Positions 1 through 7,236 of a stretch of DNA of 64,000 nucleotides are shown piece by piece. Below the pieces are notes generated by a model, which made no database searches, was not told the DNA's origin, and saw only the letters and a program-made list of their open reading frames with translations. The stretch is from assembly GCF_035917235.1 (NCBI RefSeq), contig NZ_CP108423.1:6849501-6913500 (forward strand). Direction: 5' to 3'. Every line of letters starts with the position of its first letter. The first letter of the stretch is position 1. The position numbers and the translations under genes were made by a program. The DNA comes from Streptomyces sp. NBC_01294 (GTDB taxonomy: Bacteria > Actinomycetota > Actinomycetes > Streptomycetales > Streptomycetaceae).

Positions 1-185
1 CGGTGGTGGTCGCGAGGCTGCTGGCCGCGGGATGGGCGGTGTCCGCCGGGGCCATCTTCCGGGTCGAGGCGGGACCGGGAGTACGGCTGACGGTGTCGCA
101 GCTGACGGTCGAGGAGGTGCCGGCGCTGGCGGACGCGGTGGCCGCGGCGGTCCGCTCGGGTGTGGCGGGCGTCCGGTACGACTGA
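1..185 (+). CDS. C-terminal tail of a MocR-type (GntR/aminotransferase) regulator, partial
   Basis: Only the last ~60 codons lie in the window; the reading frame is open from the left edge and stops at 183-185. The residues 'LLAAGWAVSAGAIFRVEAG' and a following 'VRLTVSQLTVEEVPALADAV' match position for position the C-terminal end of the complete MocR regulator at 27590-28921 ('LLQAGWAVAPGARFRL', then 'EVPILADAVAEAIR'). MocR proteins join an N-terminal winged helix to a PLP-binding aminotransferase fold, and this is the end of the small aminotransferase subdomain. The DNA-binding and PLP-lysine parts are outside the window, so the regulated pathway cannot be inferred. Confidence 0.75.
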   Translation, partial: VVVARLLAAGWAVSAGAIFRVEAGPGVRLTVSQLTVEEVPALADAVAAAVRSGVAGVRYD

Positions 186-321
186 CGCCGGGTCGAGCGG
201 TTCGCGCAGGCGCGGCCGGCGGGGGCAGAGGCACCGTCCGGGCGATCCCGCACGCGCCCGGGGCTCCGCCCGGTGTGGCCGGCTGGGCGGGTCCGCGCCC
301 CGAAGGCCCGGGGAGGGGCGG

Positions 322-579
322 TCAGGCTACTTCCGCCAGGCCGGCCAGGGTGAGGACGCACCCGCCCAGAGAGATCACCGTGCCGAAGACGCGGAACACC
401 GCGCGCGACATGTGCATCGGCGCCGGGCCCAGGGAGCCCCGGGCCTGCATGCGCAGGTCCGCGTTGGTCGCGGCCCAGTGCTCCAGGCGCGTGGCCGATG
501 CGCGCACGTCGAGTGCGACCCAGCCGGCCCCGGTCGCACAGATCAGGCCGAACGCCAGCAGCAAGACGCCCATACCCAT
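322..579 (-). CDS. Small two-helix membrane protein of unknown function
   Basis: An 85-residue protein with two hydrophobic segments, about residues 3-24 ('GVLLLAFGLICATGAGWVAL') and residues 62-82 near the C-terminus. They are separated by a polar stretch containing His, Arg and several Met. I do not recognise a family. It is transcribed away from the partial MocR gene and lies just upstream of, and on the same strand as, the DMT transporter gene, with about 50 bases between them. GC-rich third positions support coding. It could be a small accessory membrane subunit, but nothing in the sequence says so. Confidence 0.5.
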   Translation of the reverse strand: MGMGVLLLAFGLICATGAGWVALDVRASATRLEHWAATNADLRMQARGSLGPAPMHMSRAVFRVFGTVISLGGCVLTLAGLAEVA

Positions 580-625
580 GGTGCAGCCTCCGGAAAGAGT
601 GTGATCGTCCGGAGGTTAGCACTGG

Positions 626-1600
626 TCAGGCGGTCTTTCGGGGCGTGGGGCGGGTCTGGGTGAGGGCCGCGCCGGCCAGGATGATCGCCGCACCGACCGG
701 GGTGTTCCAGTGGAGCTGCTCGCCCAGGACCAGGACGCCCGCCGTGGTGGCGATGACCGGGATGAAGTAGGTGACCATCTGGGCGGTCGTCGGGCCGACC
801 TCCGTCACCAGGCCGTACTGCATCTGCAGGGCCATGCCCGTGCCGAGGGCGCCCAGCGCGATCACCGACAGGGTCGGCCAGAGCGGGAACGACGTGGGCG
901 CCGACGTGAACAGGGCGCTCACCAGGGCGAGCTGGAGCGTGGAGACCATGAGCTGGCCGCCGGTCAGGGCCACCGGGGAGCCGGGGGTGCCGGCCAGCGT
1001 GCGGCGGACGTAGATCCAGCCGATGGGGTAGCAGAGCGCGGCCAGCAGGGCGTACGCGGTGCCCTTGGCGTCGACGCCGGAGAAGCCGTGCCAGGCGCCG
1101 AGGACGGTCAGCACGCCCAGGAACCCCAGGCCCAGGCCGGCGAAGCGGCGGCGCGTCGGGCGGTCCTCGGACAGGGCGACCATGGACAGCGCCATGCCCC
1201 ACAGGGGAGAGGTGGCGTTGCAGATGCCGGCCAGGCTGGAGGGGATGCTCAGCTCCGCGTACGCGAAGAGCGAGAAGGGGGCGGTGTTGAGCAGGAGCGC
1301 CGCCACGCTCAGGTGGCCCCAGGTGCGCAGCCCGCGGGGGAGCGGCTCGCGGCGGACCAGCAGCACGGCGACCAGGGCGAGCGCGCCGAACAGGACCCGG
1401 CCCAGGGCCACCTGGAACGGCGCGTACGCCTCCGTGCCGACCTTGATCAGCAGGAAGCTGAAGCCCCAGACGACCGAGAGGACGGCGAACCGGACGCGCC
1501 AGTCGCGCAGACCGCCCCGTCGGGTGGTGGCCGTCGTCGAGGCGGCTGCGGTCGACGAGGCGGCCGAAACGGCCGGGCCGGGGGCTGTGGGTGCGCTCAT
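626..1600 (-). CDS. EamA/DMT-superfamily exporter
   Basis: About 324 residues with the repeated five-helix EamA architecture: two homologous halves, each rich in Gly/Ala/Leu membrane segments ('VVWGFSFLLIKVGTEAY' at the start of the first half; 'GTGMALQMQYGLVTEVGP' and 'VLVLGEQLHWNTPVGAAIIL' in the second). Members of this superfamily export small metabolites such as amino acids, purines or drugs; the substrate cannot be read here. I chose the ATG at 1598-1600 because the twelve extra upstream codons would run into the divergent promoter. It faces the LysR gene at 1675, the usual layout of a LysR regulator and its target exporter. Confidence 0.8.
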   Translation of the reverse strand: MSAPTAPGPAVSAASSTAAASTTATTRRGGLRDWRVRFAVLSVVWGFSFLLIKVGTEAYAPFQVALGRVLFGALALVAVLLVRREPLPRGLRTWGHLSVAALLLNTAPFSLFAYAELSIPSSLAGICNATSPLWGMALSMVALSEDRPTRRRFAGLGLGFLGVLTVLGAWHGFSGVDAKGTAYALLAALCYPIGWIYVRRTLAGTPGSPVALTGGQLMVSTLQLALVSALFTSAPTSFPLWPTLSVIALGALGTGMALQMQYGLVTEVGPTTAQMVTYFIPVIATTAGVLVLGEQLHWNTPVGAAIILAGAALTQTRPTPRKTA

Positions 1601-1674
1601 GACCCCTACTGTGCTCGTGTCAACTTCGTAGGACAAGCGAGACTTTCTCTGAGTGACGACGTAGCATTGCTTAC
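1601..1674. promoter_or_regulatory. Divergent promoter/operator between exporter and LysR gene
   Basis: The 74 bases between the two divergent start codons are noticeably more AT-rich than the flanks and must hold both promoters. LysR proteins normally bind such a shared region at T-N11-A boxes. I cannot define the exact boxes by eye. Confidence 0.45.
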
Positions 1675-2577
1675 ATGTTGAACTTGGAGCGCCTGCGTAC
1701 CCTCGACGCCCTCGCCCGCCACGGTTCGGTCAGCGGCGCGGCCGACGGGCTCCATGTCACCACATCCGCCGTCTCCCAGCAGATGGCCAAGCTGGAGCGG
1801 GAGGTCGGCCAGCCGCTGCTGGCCAAGAGCGGGCGCGGGGTCCGGCTCACCGACGCCGGGCGGCTGCTCGCCGATCACGCGGCCCGGATCATCTCCCAGG
1901 TGGAGCTGGCCCAGGCCGACGTCGAGGCCCAGCGGGGGTGCGCCGTCGGCGAGTTGCGGATCGGCGCCTTCCCGACCGCCATGCGCGGGCTGCTGCCCCA
2001 GGTCCTGTCCGTGCTGCGCACCGGACATCCCGAGCTGCGGGCCCTGGTGCGCGAGCAGGAGCCCGAGGAAAGCATGACCGCCGTCGTGCGCGGGGACCTC
2101 GACCTGGCGCTGGCGATCGACTGGCACAACAAGCGGATGCCGGTGCCCTCCGAGCTCACCCGGGCCCATCTGCTGGACGACTCCGTCGACATCGCGGTCC
2201 CGGCCGGTCACCGGCTGGCCGACCGGAGCGAGATCTCCCTGGCCGAATTCGCCGACGACGACTGGATCTCCTGGAACGAGGGGCAGTTCTGCCACGAGTG
2301 GCTGGTCTACACCCTGCGCGGCACGGGCATCGAGCCGCGCATCGCCCACATCGCCGAGGAGCACCACACCCAGCTGGCCTTCGTGGAGGCCGGACTCGGC
2401 GTGTGCGTGGCGCCGAAGCTGGGCCGCGGCCCGGTGCCGCCGGGGGTGCGGCTGCTGCCGGTCTGCGACACCGTACGCCGCCACGTGTACGCCGTCTGGC
2501 GCGCGGACGCCGACCGGCGGCCCTCCATCCGGGCTGCGGTCGACGCCTTGCAGAAGGTGGCCGCCGGACTGCAGTGA
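1675..2577 (+). CDS. LysR-family transcriptional regulator
   Basis: Three hundred residues, the normal LysR length. Residues 1-60 form the winged helix-turn-helix ('LRTLDALARHGSVSGAADGL' followed by 'TTSAVSQQMAKLEREVGQPL' and 'RGVRLTDAGRLLADHAARI'). The rest is the periplasmic-binding-protein-like effector domain, with the typical 'GELRIGAFPTA' opening and the late 'FVEAGLGVCVAPKLG' segment. It is divergent from the DMT exporter with a 74-bp shared intergenic region, so it most likely controls that exporter and itself in response to an unknown small effector. It ends without an obvious downstream partner; the next gene is convergent. Confidence 0.88.
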   Translation: MLNLERLRTLDALARHGSVSGAADGLHVTTSAVSQQMAKLEREVGQPLLAKSGRGVRLTDAGRLLADHAARIISQVELAQADVEAQRGCAVGELRIGAFPTAMRGLLPQVLSVLRTGHPELRALVREQEPEESMTAVVRGDLDLALAIDWHNKRMPVPSELTRAHLLDDSVDIAVPAGHRLADRSEISLAEFADDDWISWNEGQFCHEWLVYTLRGTGIEPRIAHIAEEHHTQLAFVEAGLGVCVAPKLGRGPVPPGVRLLPVCDTVRRHVYAVWRADADRRPSIRAAVDALQKVAAGLQ

Positions 2578-2673
2578 CCCGCAGGGACGCGCCCTGGGGG
2601 TGCTGTGGGGCCGCTCTGGGGCGCTCCGGGGTGTCCTGCCGATCGGTGGGACGCCCGGCAGCGCCCGGCACCG

Positions 2674-3132
2674 TTAGATCTTGCGGAAGTCCCAGGAGAC
2701 GACCGACTCCGGGGTGAGGCGGATCCAGGCGTGCCGCCCGTCGTGCGGCATCTCCTCGATGCCGAAGTTCTTGACGGGGAAGATCCGCTCGGGCTCGGCG
2801 AGTTCGGGGCACGGCTTGCCGGTGCGCGGGGCCTCGCCCACGAAGACGGCGCTGCCGGACAGTTCCACCCCGCGCAGTTCGTCGTACGCCTCGCCCGCGT
2901 CCACGACCACCGAGATCCGCGGGTCCTTGCGCAGGTCGGACCAGCGCCGGCTGCGCGTGATCGAGTACAGCCACAGCGAGCCGCCATCCCACGCGAACCA
3001 CAGGGCGCCCACGTGGGGGCGCCCGTCGGGGGAGACCGTCGCCACCCGGCAGGTCTTCTGCTCGCGCAGGAAGGCGTCCACTTCCGCGTCGCTCATCATG
3101 ATGCGGCGGCCCCGCCGCTGAGTCTCGTCCAT
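2674..3132 (-). CDS. Pyridoxamine-5'-phosphate-oxidase-fold (flavin/F420-type) protein
   Basis: A 152-residue split-barrel protein. The opening after the start resembles small PPOX proteins: 'VDAFLREQKTCRVATVSPDG', then 'PHVGALWFAWDGGSLWLYSI', then 'DLRKDPRISVVVDAGE'. These strands form the flavin- or F420-binding barrel in the family. The C-terminus ('RHAWIRLTPESVVSWDF') is typical of actinobacterial members. Family members reduce or oxidise small substrates or bind haem/biliverdin, and the sequence does not choose between these. A purine-rich AAGGGG lies 8 bases before the ATG. It is convergent with the LysR gene and divergent from the cysteine-hydrolase-like gene. Confidence 0.8.
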   Translation of the reverse strand: MDETQRRGRRIMMSDAEVDAFLREQKTCRVATVSPDGRPHVGALWFAWDGGSLWLYSITRSRRWSDLRKDPRISVVVDAGEAYDELRGVELSGSAVFVGEAPRTGKPCPELAEPERIFPVKNFGIEEMPHDGRHAWIRLTPESVVSWDFRKI

Positions 3133-3208
3133 GCGTCCCGCGCCCCTTCACATCTGACTGTGTGTCAGGAATCATGAGGGCTCTTCCGTCGCCACGCCAG
3201 GGGGAGCC

Positions 3209-3823
3209 ATGCCGGATCTCGATCCCGCCACCACCGCGCTGCTCACCGTCGAATGCCAGAACGGTGTCGTGGGCGAGGAGAGCGCGCTGCCCGAACTCGC
3301 CAAGGAGGCCAGGGACTCGGGGATGCTGGGGCGGGTGGCCGCGCTGGTCGACGCCGCGCGCGGGGCCGGCGTACAGGTGCTGCACGCGGTCGCCGAGCGG
3401 CGGCCGGACGGGCTCGGGGCGAACAGCAACGCACGGCTGTTCCGGGCCGCCGGGAGGCTGCCTGTACGTCAGTTGACCGGGAGCCGGGCGGTGGAGGTGG
3501 CAGCCCCCATCGTCGTGGCCGAACGGGACATGGTGGTGCGCCGCCTGCACGGGCTCTCCCCGATGGCCGGCACCGATCTGGACGCGCTGCTGCGCAACCT
3601 CGGCATCCGCACCCTCGTCGTCACCGGGGTCTCCTCGAACATCGCGATCCCGAACACCGTCTTCGACGCCGTGAACCTCGGCTACCAGGTCGTGGTTCCG
3701 GCCGACGCGATCGCGGGCGTGCCCGCCTCCTGCACCGCGGAGGTGATCCGCAACTCCCTGGCACTGGTGGCGGCCATCACCACCGCCGAGGACCTGCTCA
3801 AGCAGTGGACTCCCGCGGCCTGA
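3209..3823 (+). CDS. Isochorismatase/cysteine-hydrolase-fold protein lacking the catalytic cysteine
   Basis: A 204-residue Rossmann-like protein of the isochorismatase/cysteine hydrolase fold. A GGGGGAG ribosome site precedes the ATG. The family normally has an Asp-Lys-Cys triad: a 'DxQNxF'-like opening and a 'TxxxTNxCV'-like loop with the nucleophilic Cys. Here the opening reads 'TVECQNGV' (Glu for Asp) and the loop reads 'VVTGVSSNIAIPNTVFDA', with Ala where the Cys should be. Phe/Asp landmarks around it and the final helix ('NSLALVAAITTAEDLL') are intact, so the fold is probably kept while amidase or nicotinamidase chemistry is unlikely. It may be a binding protein or use isochorismatase-like general-base chemistry. 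Confidence 0.75.
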   Translation: MPDLDPATTALLTVECQNGVVGEESALPELAKEARDSGMLGRVAALVDAARGAGVQVLHAVAERRPDGLGANSNARLFRAAGRLPVRQLTGSRAVEVAAPIVVAERDMVVRRLHGLSPMAGTDLDALLRNLGIRTLVVTGVSSNIAIPNTVFDAVNLGYQVVVPADAIAGVPASCTAEVIRNSLALVAAITTAEDLLKQWTPAA

Positions 3824-3900
3824 CGGCCCCCTTAGCCCTGACCGGCTCGCGTGGCCCGGGAGGCTTCGGCGTCGACGGGACGCCGCGGAAGGGCAGCGGC

Positions 3901-4128
3901 TCAGCCCGCGAGGCGTTCGCCGGCCGAGCCGACGACGTCCTGCGCCGCCTGGGTCTCCGCCCTGTGGGGGTCGAGCTCACTCAGGGTGAGGAGCGATACG
4001 TCGTCGCGCAGACGCCGCTCCCAGTCCTCCGCCATGGCCTCCTGCTGCGGGCGGGGCAGCGCTTCGACCTCTGCCTGCCGATCCGGGGCCAGGGCCTTGA
4101 TGAACCGCGTCAACGGGTTGGTGTCCAT
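3901..4128 (-). CDS. Small hypothetical protein
   Basis: Seventy-five residues, charged and largely helical in appearance ('RFIKALAPDRQAEVEALPRP', 'MAEDWERRLRDDVSLLTLSE'), with no signal peptide or membrane segment. I do not recognise a family. It is one of three consecutive minus-strand or stress-associated genes (with the PRC-barrel gene at 4192-4545). The ~60-bp spacing to that gene would allow co-transcription from upstream of 4545. A short ORF in GC-rich DNA can be fortuitous, but its amino-acid composition is more balanced than the competing frames. Confidence 0.5.
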   Translation of the reverse strand: MDTNPLTRFIKALAPDRQAEVEALPRPQQEAMAEDWERRLRDDVSLLTLSELDPHRAETQAAQDVVGSAGERLAG

Positions 4129-4191
4129 GGGTCGTCCTCTGCCGTGTCCGGGAGCCCCCCGCGGTCATTCGTCCTCTCCGCCGTGCCGGCC

Positions 4192-4545
4192 CTACATGTG
4201 GGGCTGGTTGTAGTAGCGCCCGAGCTGCTCCATGTAGCCGGACTCGCCGACGTACTTGGCCTCGTCGTACTCGGGGGCGTTCTTGATCTGCTCCTTGGTC
4301 CGGTTGACGTACACCTTCTCCTCGGCCGTGTCGATGCGCGAGATGGTGCCCGCCGGGAGCAGCACGTGCCTGCCGAAGATCCAGTGGCCGGTGTCGACGA
4401 CGAGGTGGGCGGTGTCCATGTCCTCGGAGTGTTTGTCGATCTTCCCGATGCTGCCGTCGGTGGCTTCGACCTTGTAGCCGATCAGGTCGATCCCCAGCCG
4501 GTATCCCGCGTCCTGGTGGTAGTCCCAGATGCCCTTCTCAGCCAT
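4192..4545 (-). CDS. PRC-barrel domain protein
   Basis: A 117-residue protein with the PRC-barrel beta-strand pattern: 'YRLGIDLIGYKVEATDGSIG', then 'MDTAHLVVDTGHWIFGRHVL', then 'RIDTAEEKVYVNRTKEQI', ending with a tyrosine-rich tail ('ESGYMEQLGRYYNQPHM'). PRC barrels occur in the photosynthetic reaction-centre H subunit, in RimM and in many stand-alone actinobacterial stress proteins. This one has no attached domain. It sits beside a DJ-1/PfpI gene and a CsbD gene, a neighbourhood that suggests general or osmotic stress. The purine-rich AGAGAGG before the ATG supports the start. Confidence 0.78.
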   Translation of the reverse strand: MAEKGIWDYHQDAGYRLGIDLIGYKVEATDGSIGKIDKHSEDMDTAHLVVDTGHWIFGRHVLLPAGTISRIDTAEEKVYVNRTKEQIKNAPEYDEAKYVGESGYMEQLGRYYNQPHM

Positions 4546-4578
4546 GGCGCATGCCTCTCTGTCACCCGTTCCTCAGGC

Positions 4579-4603
4579 GTCTCTCCAGAATAGGCGCGGG
4601 TAC
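4579..4603 (+). promoter_or_regulatory. Possible SigB-type promoter upstream of the DJ-1/PfpI gene
   Basis: The sequence GTCT, 15 bases, then GGGTAC matches the published Streptomyces SigB consensus GNNT-N14-16-GGGTA(C/T). It lies about 125 bases before the GTG start at 4728. This is a pattern match only. Confidence 0.35.
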
Positions 4604-4727
4604 GCGCGCGGACCCGGGCCGGCTCTGCTTGAGGCGCGTGCGACGGGGCAGGCGCAGAGGGTGTGCGCGAGCCGCGCCCGAGCGGGCGGCCCGTGGTGCC
4701 GAAGCCCCACCGAAGGAGGTGTACCCG

Positions 4728-5270
4728 GTGCGCATCGCCTTTCTGACCGCGCCCGAGGGCGTGGAGGAGATCGAACTCACCGAGCCCTGGAAGGCCGTCG
4801 AACAGGCCGGATGGAACCCCCAGCTGGTCTCGACGGCACCCGGCCGGGTCCGCGCGTACCACCATCTCGACAAGGCGGGCACCTTCCCCGTCGACCACGT
4901 CCTCGCCGGTGACACGTCGGACGCCTTCGACGCGCTCGTGCTGCCCGGAGGGGTCGCCAACCCCGACGCGCTGCGCATGAACGAGCGGGCCGTCGGCTTC
5001 GCCCGCAGCTTCTTCGACGCGGGCAAGCCCGTCGCGGCGATCTGCCACGCCCCGTGGCTCCTGGTGGAGGCGGACGTGGTCCGAGGCCGCACGCTGACCT
5101 CCTGGCCGAGCCTGGCCACCGACATCCGCAACGCGGGCGGTACCTGGGTGGACGAGTCCGTACGGGTCTGTGACGCGGCGCCCGCGACGCTGGTCACCAG
5201 CCGGAAACCGGGCGACCTCGACGCCTTCTGCGGGACGTTCGTCAAGGAATTCGCGGGCCGCCGGCCCTGA
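4728..5270 (+). CDS. DJ-1/PfpI-family class I glutamine-amidotransferase-like protein
   Basis: A 180-residue DJ-1/PfpI protein. The GTG at 4728 is chosen because AAGGAGGT sits 7 bases upstream and the Rossmann strand 'RIAFLTAPEGVEEIEL' begins at once; the longer frame upstream is low-complexity. The nucleophile elbow 'VAAICHAPWLLVEA' carries the family Cys followed by His, and 'DALVLPGGVANPDALR' is the conserved glycine loop. Relatives act as proteases, chaperones or glyoxalase/deglycase-like stress enzymes. The neighbouring PRC-barrel and CsbD genes and a SigB-like promoter favour a stress role. The exact reaction is unresolved. Confidence 0.85.
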   Translation: MRIAFLTAPEGVEEIELTEPWKAVEQAGWNPQLVSTAPGRVRAYHHLDKAGTFPVDHVLAGDTSDAFDALVLPGGVANPDALRMNERAVGFARSFFDAGKPVAAICHAPWLLVEADVVRGRTLTSWPSLATDIRNAGGTWVDESVRVCDAAPATLVTSRKPGDLDAFCGTFVKEFAGRRP

Positions 5271-5337
5271 CCGCAGGGCGGGCCGGCACGAAGTGCGGGC
5301 TGCCGGTCAGGGCAGCAGGATGGGCACGACCCCTCCC

Positions 5338-5400
5338 GGAAAGTCACGGGAAGTCCAGGTAAATCCAGAAAGTCCAAGGAAGTCCAGGAAAGTCCAGGAA
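5338..5400 (+). repeat. Short imperfect tandem repeats in the csbD leader
   Basis: Five to six imperfect copies of an AGTCCAGGAA-like unit of 10-12 bases occupy the leader immediately before the csbD ribosome site. The region is purine-rich on the plus strand and unlike the surrounding GC-rich DNA. Confidence 0.7.
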
Positions 5401-5415
5401 CGAAAGGAGCTCGTC

Positions 5416-5592
5416 ATGAGCAAGGCAAAGGGTAAGGCCAAGCAGGTCAAGGGCAAGATCAAGGAGACCGCCGGCAGCGCCATGGACGACAAGCAGATGC
5501 AGGCGGAGGGCAGCGCCGAGCGGATGAGCGGCAAGGCCGAGGAGACGGTGGCGAAGACCTCCGACCAGATGAAGAAGGCCAGGGGCAAGTAG
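5416..5592 (+). CDS. CsbD-family stress protein
   Basis: Fifty-eight residues with the CsbD pattern: 'KGKAKQVKGKIKETAGSAM', then 'MQAEGSAERMSGKAEETVAK', Lys-rich and Gly-rich throughout. CsbD proteins are small and hydrophilic, and are induced in the general stress response of Gram-positive bacteria; their molecular role is unknown. The ATG at 5416 follows AAAGGAG at the correct distance, so the longer upstream frame is not used. A strong hairpin follows the stop, making it a monocistronic unit preceded by a curious run of short repeats. Confidence 0.85.
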   Translation: MSKAKGKAKQVKGKIKETAGSAMDDKQMQAEGSAERMSGKAEETVAKTSDQMKKARGK

Positions 5593-5609
5593 GTCCTGAC
5601 CGGACCGGT

Positions 5610-5634
5610 GTCCCCGCCGTCGCGCGGCGGGGAC
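5610..5634 (+). terminator. Hairpin terminator after csbD
   Basis: Perfect 10-bp stem GTCCCCGCCG/CGGCGGGGAC with a 5-base loop, 18 bases after the csbD stop codon, without a T-run as is usual in Streptomyces. Confidence 0.7.
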
Positions 5635-5720
5635 CCGTCCGGCGCGCCGGGTCCGAGGAGGGACGGGGGTTCCGGGAAAACCTTTGATCGCGAAGCCGGT
5701 CCGCCCGTTAGCCTGGGAAA

Positions 5721-6560
5721 ATGCTCACAGAAGTGATCGCGACTCGTTACGTCACGCCCCTGCGTGAGGGCGGCTCGCTCCCGGGAATCGTCGAGGCCGA
5801 CGACCTCGGTACCTACGTCATGAAATTCACCGGCGCCGGCCAGGGCCGCAAGACCCTGGTCGCCGAGGTCATCTGCGGCCGCCTGGCCCAGCGGCTGGGG
5901 CTGAGGGTCCCGCGGCTGGTGCAGATGCAGCTCGACCCCGTCATCGGGCTCGGCGAGCCCGACCAGGAGGTCCAGGAGCTGCTCAAGGCCAGCGGCGGGC
6001 TCAACCTCGGCATGGACTACCTGCCCGGCTCGATCGGCTTCGACCCGCTCGCGTACCAGGTGGACCCGGTCGAGGCGGGGCGCGTGGTCTGGTTCGACGC
6101 CCTCATCAACAACGTCGACCGGTCCTGGCGCAACCCGAACATGCTGGTCTGGCACGGCGACCTGTGGCTCATCGACCACGGCGCCACCATGATCTGGCAC
6201 CACAACTGGCCCACGGCCCCTGCCGCGTCCGACAAGCCGTACAACGCCTCCGACCACGTGCTCGCTCCCGTGGGACCGGACATCGGGACCGCTGCCGCCG
6301 CGCTCGCGCCGCTGGTCACCGAGGAACTGCTCACCGAGGTCGCCGCCGACGTCCCCGACGAGTGGCTGGTCGACGAGCCGGGCTTTGACTCCACCGATGC
6401 GCTGCGCCGCGCCTACGTCGAGGCGCTGTTGCCGCGCGCGGCCACGATCCACGAGAGGATCTCGACGACCGCCGAGGTGAGGCCGCGGTCCGGGCCGCCC
6501 GGCTGGCTCGCAGAGCGCCTCGCCCCCCAGCCCCACCGGAAGAAGAGCGACAGCGAGTGA
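5721..6560 (+). CDS. HipA-like kinase-fold protein
   Basis: A 279-residue protein resembling the HipA/PI3K-like kinase fold. The N-terminus has an ATP-lobe-like pattern ('YVMKFTGAGQGRKTLVAEVI'). A catalytic-loop-like region reads 'RVVWFDALINNVDRSWRNPN', followed by a metal-binding-like 'GDLWLIDHGATMIWHHNW', where the Asp of 'IDHGA' corresponds to the DFG-like position. It lacks the N-terminal domain of classical HipA toxins and has no HipB-like repressor beside it. Instead the stop codon overlaps the start of a DUF3037 gene, so the two are translated together. The substrate is unknown; candidates are a protein or a small molecule. Confidence 0.75.
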   Translation: MLTEVIATRYVTPLREGGSLPGIVEADDLGTYVMKFTGAGQGRKTLVAEVICGRLAQRLGLRVPRLVQMQLDPVIGLGEPDQEVQELLKASGGLNLGMDYLPGSIGFDPLAYQVDPVEAGRVVWFDALINNVDRSWRNPNMLVWHGDLWLIDHGATMIWHHNWPTAPAASDKPYNASDHVLAPVGPDIGTAAAALAPLVTEELLTEVAADVPDEWLVDEPGFDSTDALRRAYVEALLPRAATIHERISTTAEVRPRSGPPGWLAERLAPQPHRKKSDSE

Positions 6561-6940
6561 TCAAGCGGGACGTGTTCGAGTACGCGCTGGTGCGTGTGGT
6601 GCCCCGGATGGAACGCGGCGAGTGTTTCAACGCCGGCGTGATCGTCTACTGCCGGGCGCATTCCTACGTCGCCGCGCGCACCCACCTCGACGAGGCGAAG
6701 CTCCTCGCCCTGGACCCCGGGGCGGATGTGGCCGGCGTACGGGCAGCCCTGCGCGGGGTCGAGGGTGTGTGCAGCGGCGGTACCGAGGCGGGGCAGGCGG
6801 CGGGCGACGACGCGGGGCGGCGGTTCCGCTGGCTGATCGCCCCGCGCAGCACGGTGGTGCAGCCGGGGCCGGTGCACACCGGCCTGACGGCCGATCCGGC
6901 GGCGGAGGTGGAGCGGCTGCTGAGCCTGCTGGTGCGCTGA
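6557..6940 (+). CDS. DUF3037 protein, coupled to the HipA-like kinase
   Basis: A 127-residue protein beginning at GTG 6557, overlapping the kinase stop codon (GTGA). The opening 'DVFEYALVRVVPRMERGECF' followed by 'NAGVIVYCRAHSYVAARTHL' is the DUF3037 signature. The family has no known biochemical role. Its tight coupling to a HipA-like kinase gene suggests a shared function, for instance as substrate or partner. The C-terminus ('HTGLTADPAAEVERLLSLLV') closes the domain. The gene is followed directly by a cluster of dispersed intergenic repeats. Confidence 0.82.
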   Translation: MIKRDVFEYALVRVVPRMERGECFNAGVIVYCRAHSYVAARTHLDEAKLLALDPGADVAGVRAALRGVEGVCSGGTEAGQAAGDDAGRRFRWLIAPRSTVVQPGPVHTGLTADPAAEVERLLSLLVR

Positions 6941-6999
6941 CCTCCGGCGGCCGGCCGGGTGCGGCGCCGTTGCGGGGGCTCCGCCCCCGGGCCCCCGCG

Positions 7000-7093
7000 C
7001 CTCAAACGCCGGCGGGGCTGGATGTGCCCCCGAGCCTCAAACGCCGGCGGGGCTGGATGTGCCCCGCGTCTCAAACGTCGGCGGGGCTGGATC
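7000..7093 (+). repeat. Three copies of the dispersed Streptomyces intergenic repeat
   Basis: Three near-identical copies of CTCAAACGCCGGCGGGGCTG, spaced about 33-35 bases apart, in the gap between the DUF3037 gene and the SDR operon. A second cluster of the same unit lies at 51980-52113. Confidence 0.85.
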
Positions 7094-7136
7094 GGCGGGG
7101 CGTGGGTAGTTGTGAGCGGGGCCCGGTCGGTTGGCG

Positions 7137-7165
7137 TTGACACCGGGTGCCGTGGCTCCTAGCGT
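7137..7165 (+). promoter_or_regulatory. Probable vegetative promoter of the SDR operon
   Basis: TTGACA (7137-7142), a 17-base spacer and TAGCGT (7160-7165) form a good HrdB-type promoter about 70 bases before the first SDR start. A small inverted repeat, TCACC-N4-GGTGA, lies between it and the gene and could be an operator. Confidence 0.55.
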
Positions 7166-7236
7166 CTCCTCAGCTGAAGCTACTAAGCGGTTGCTCACCT
7201 TTGGGTGACCGCCTCTCAAGGGCGAGGAGATCCAGC

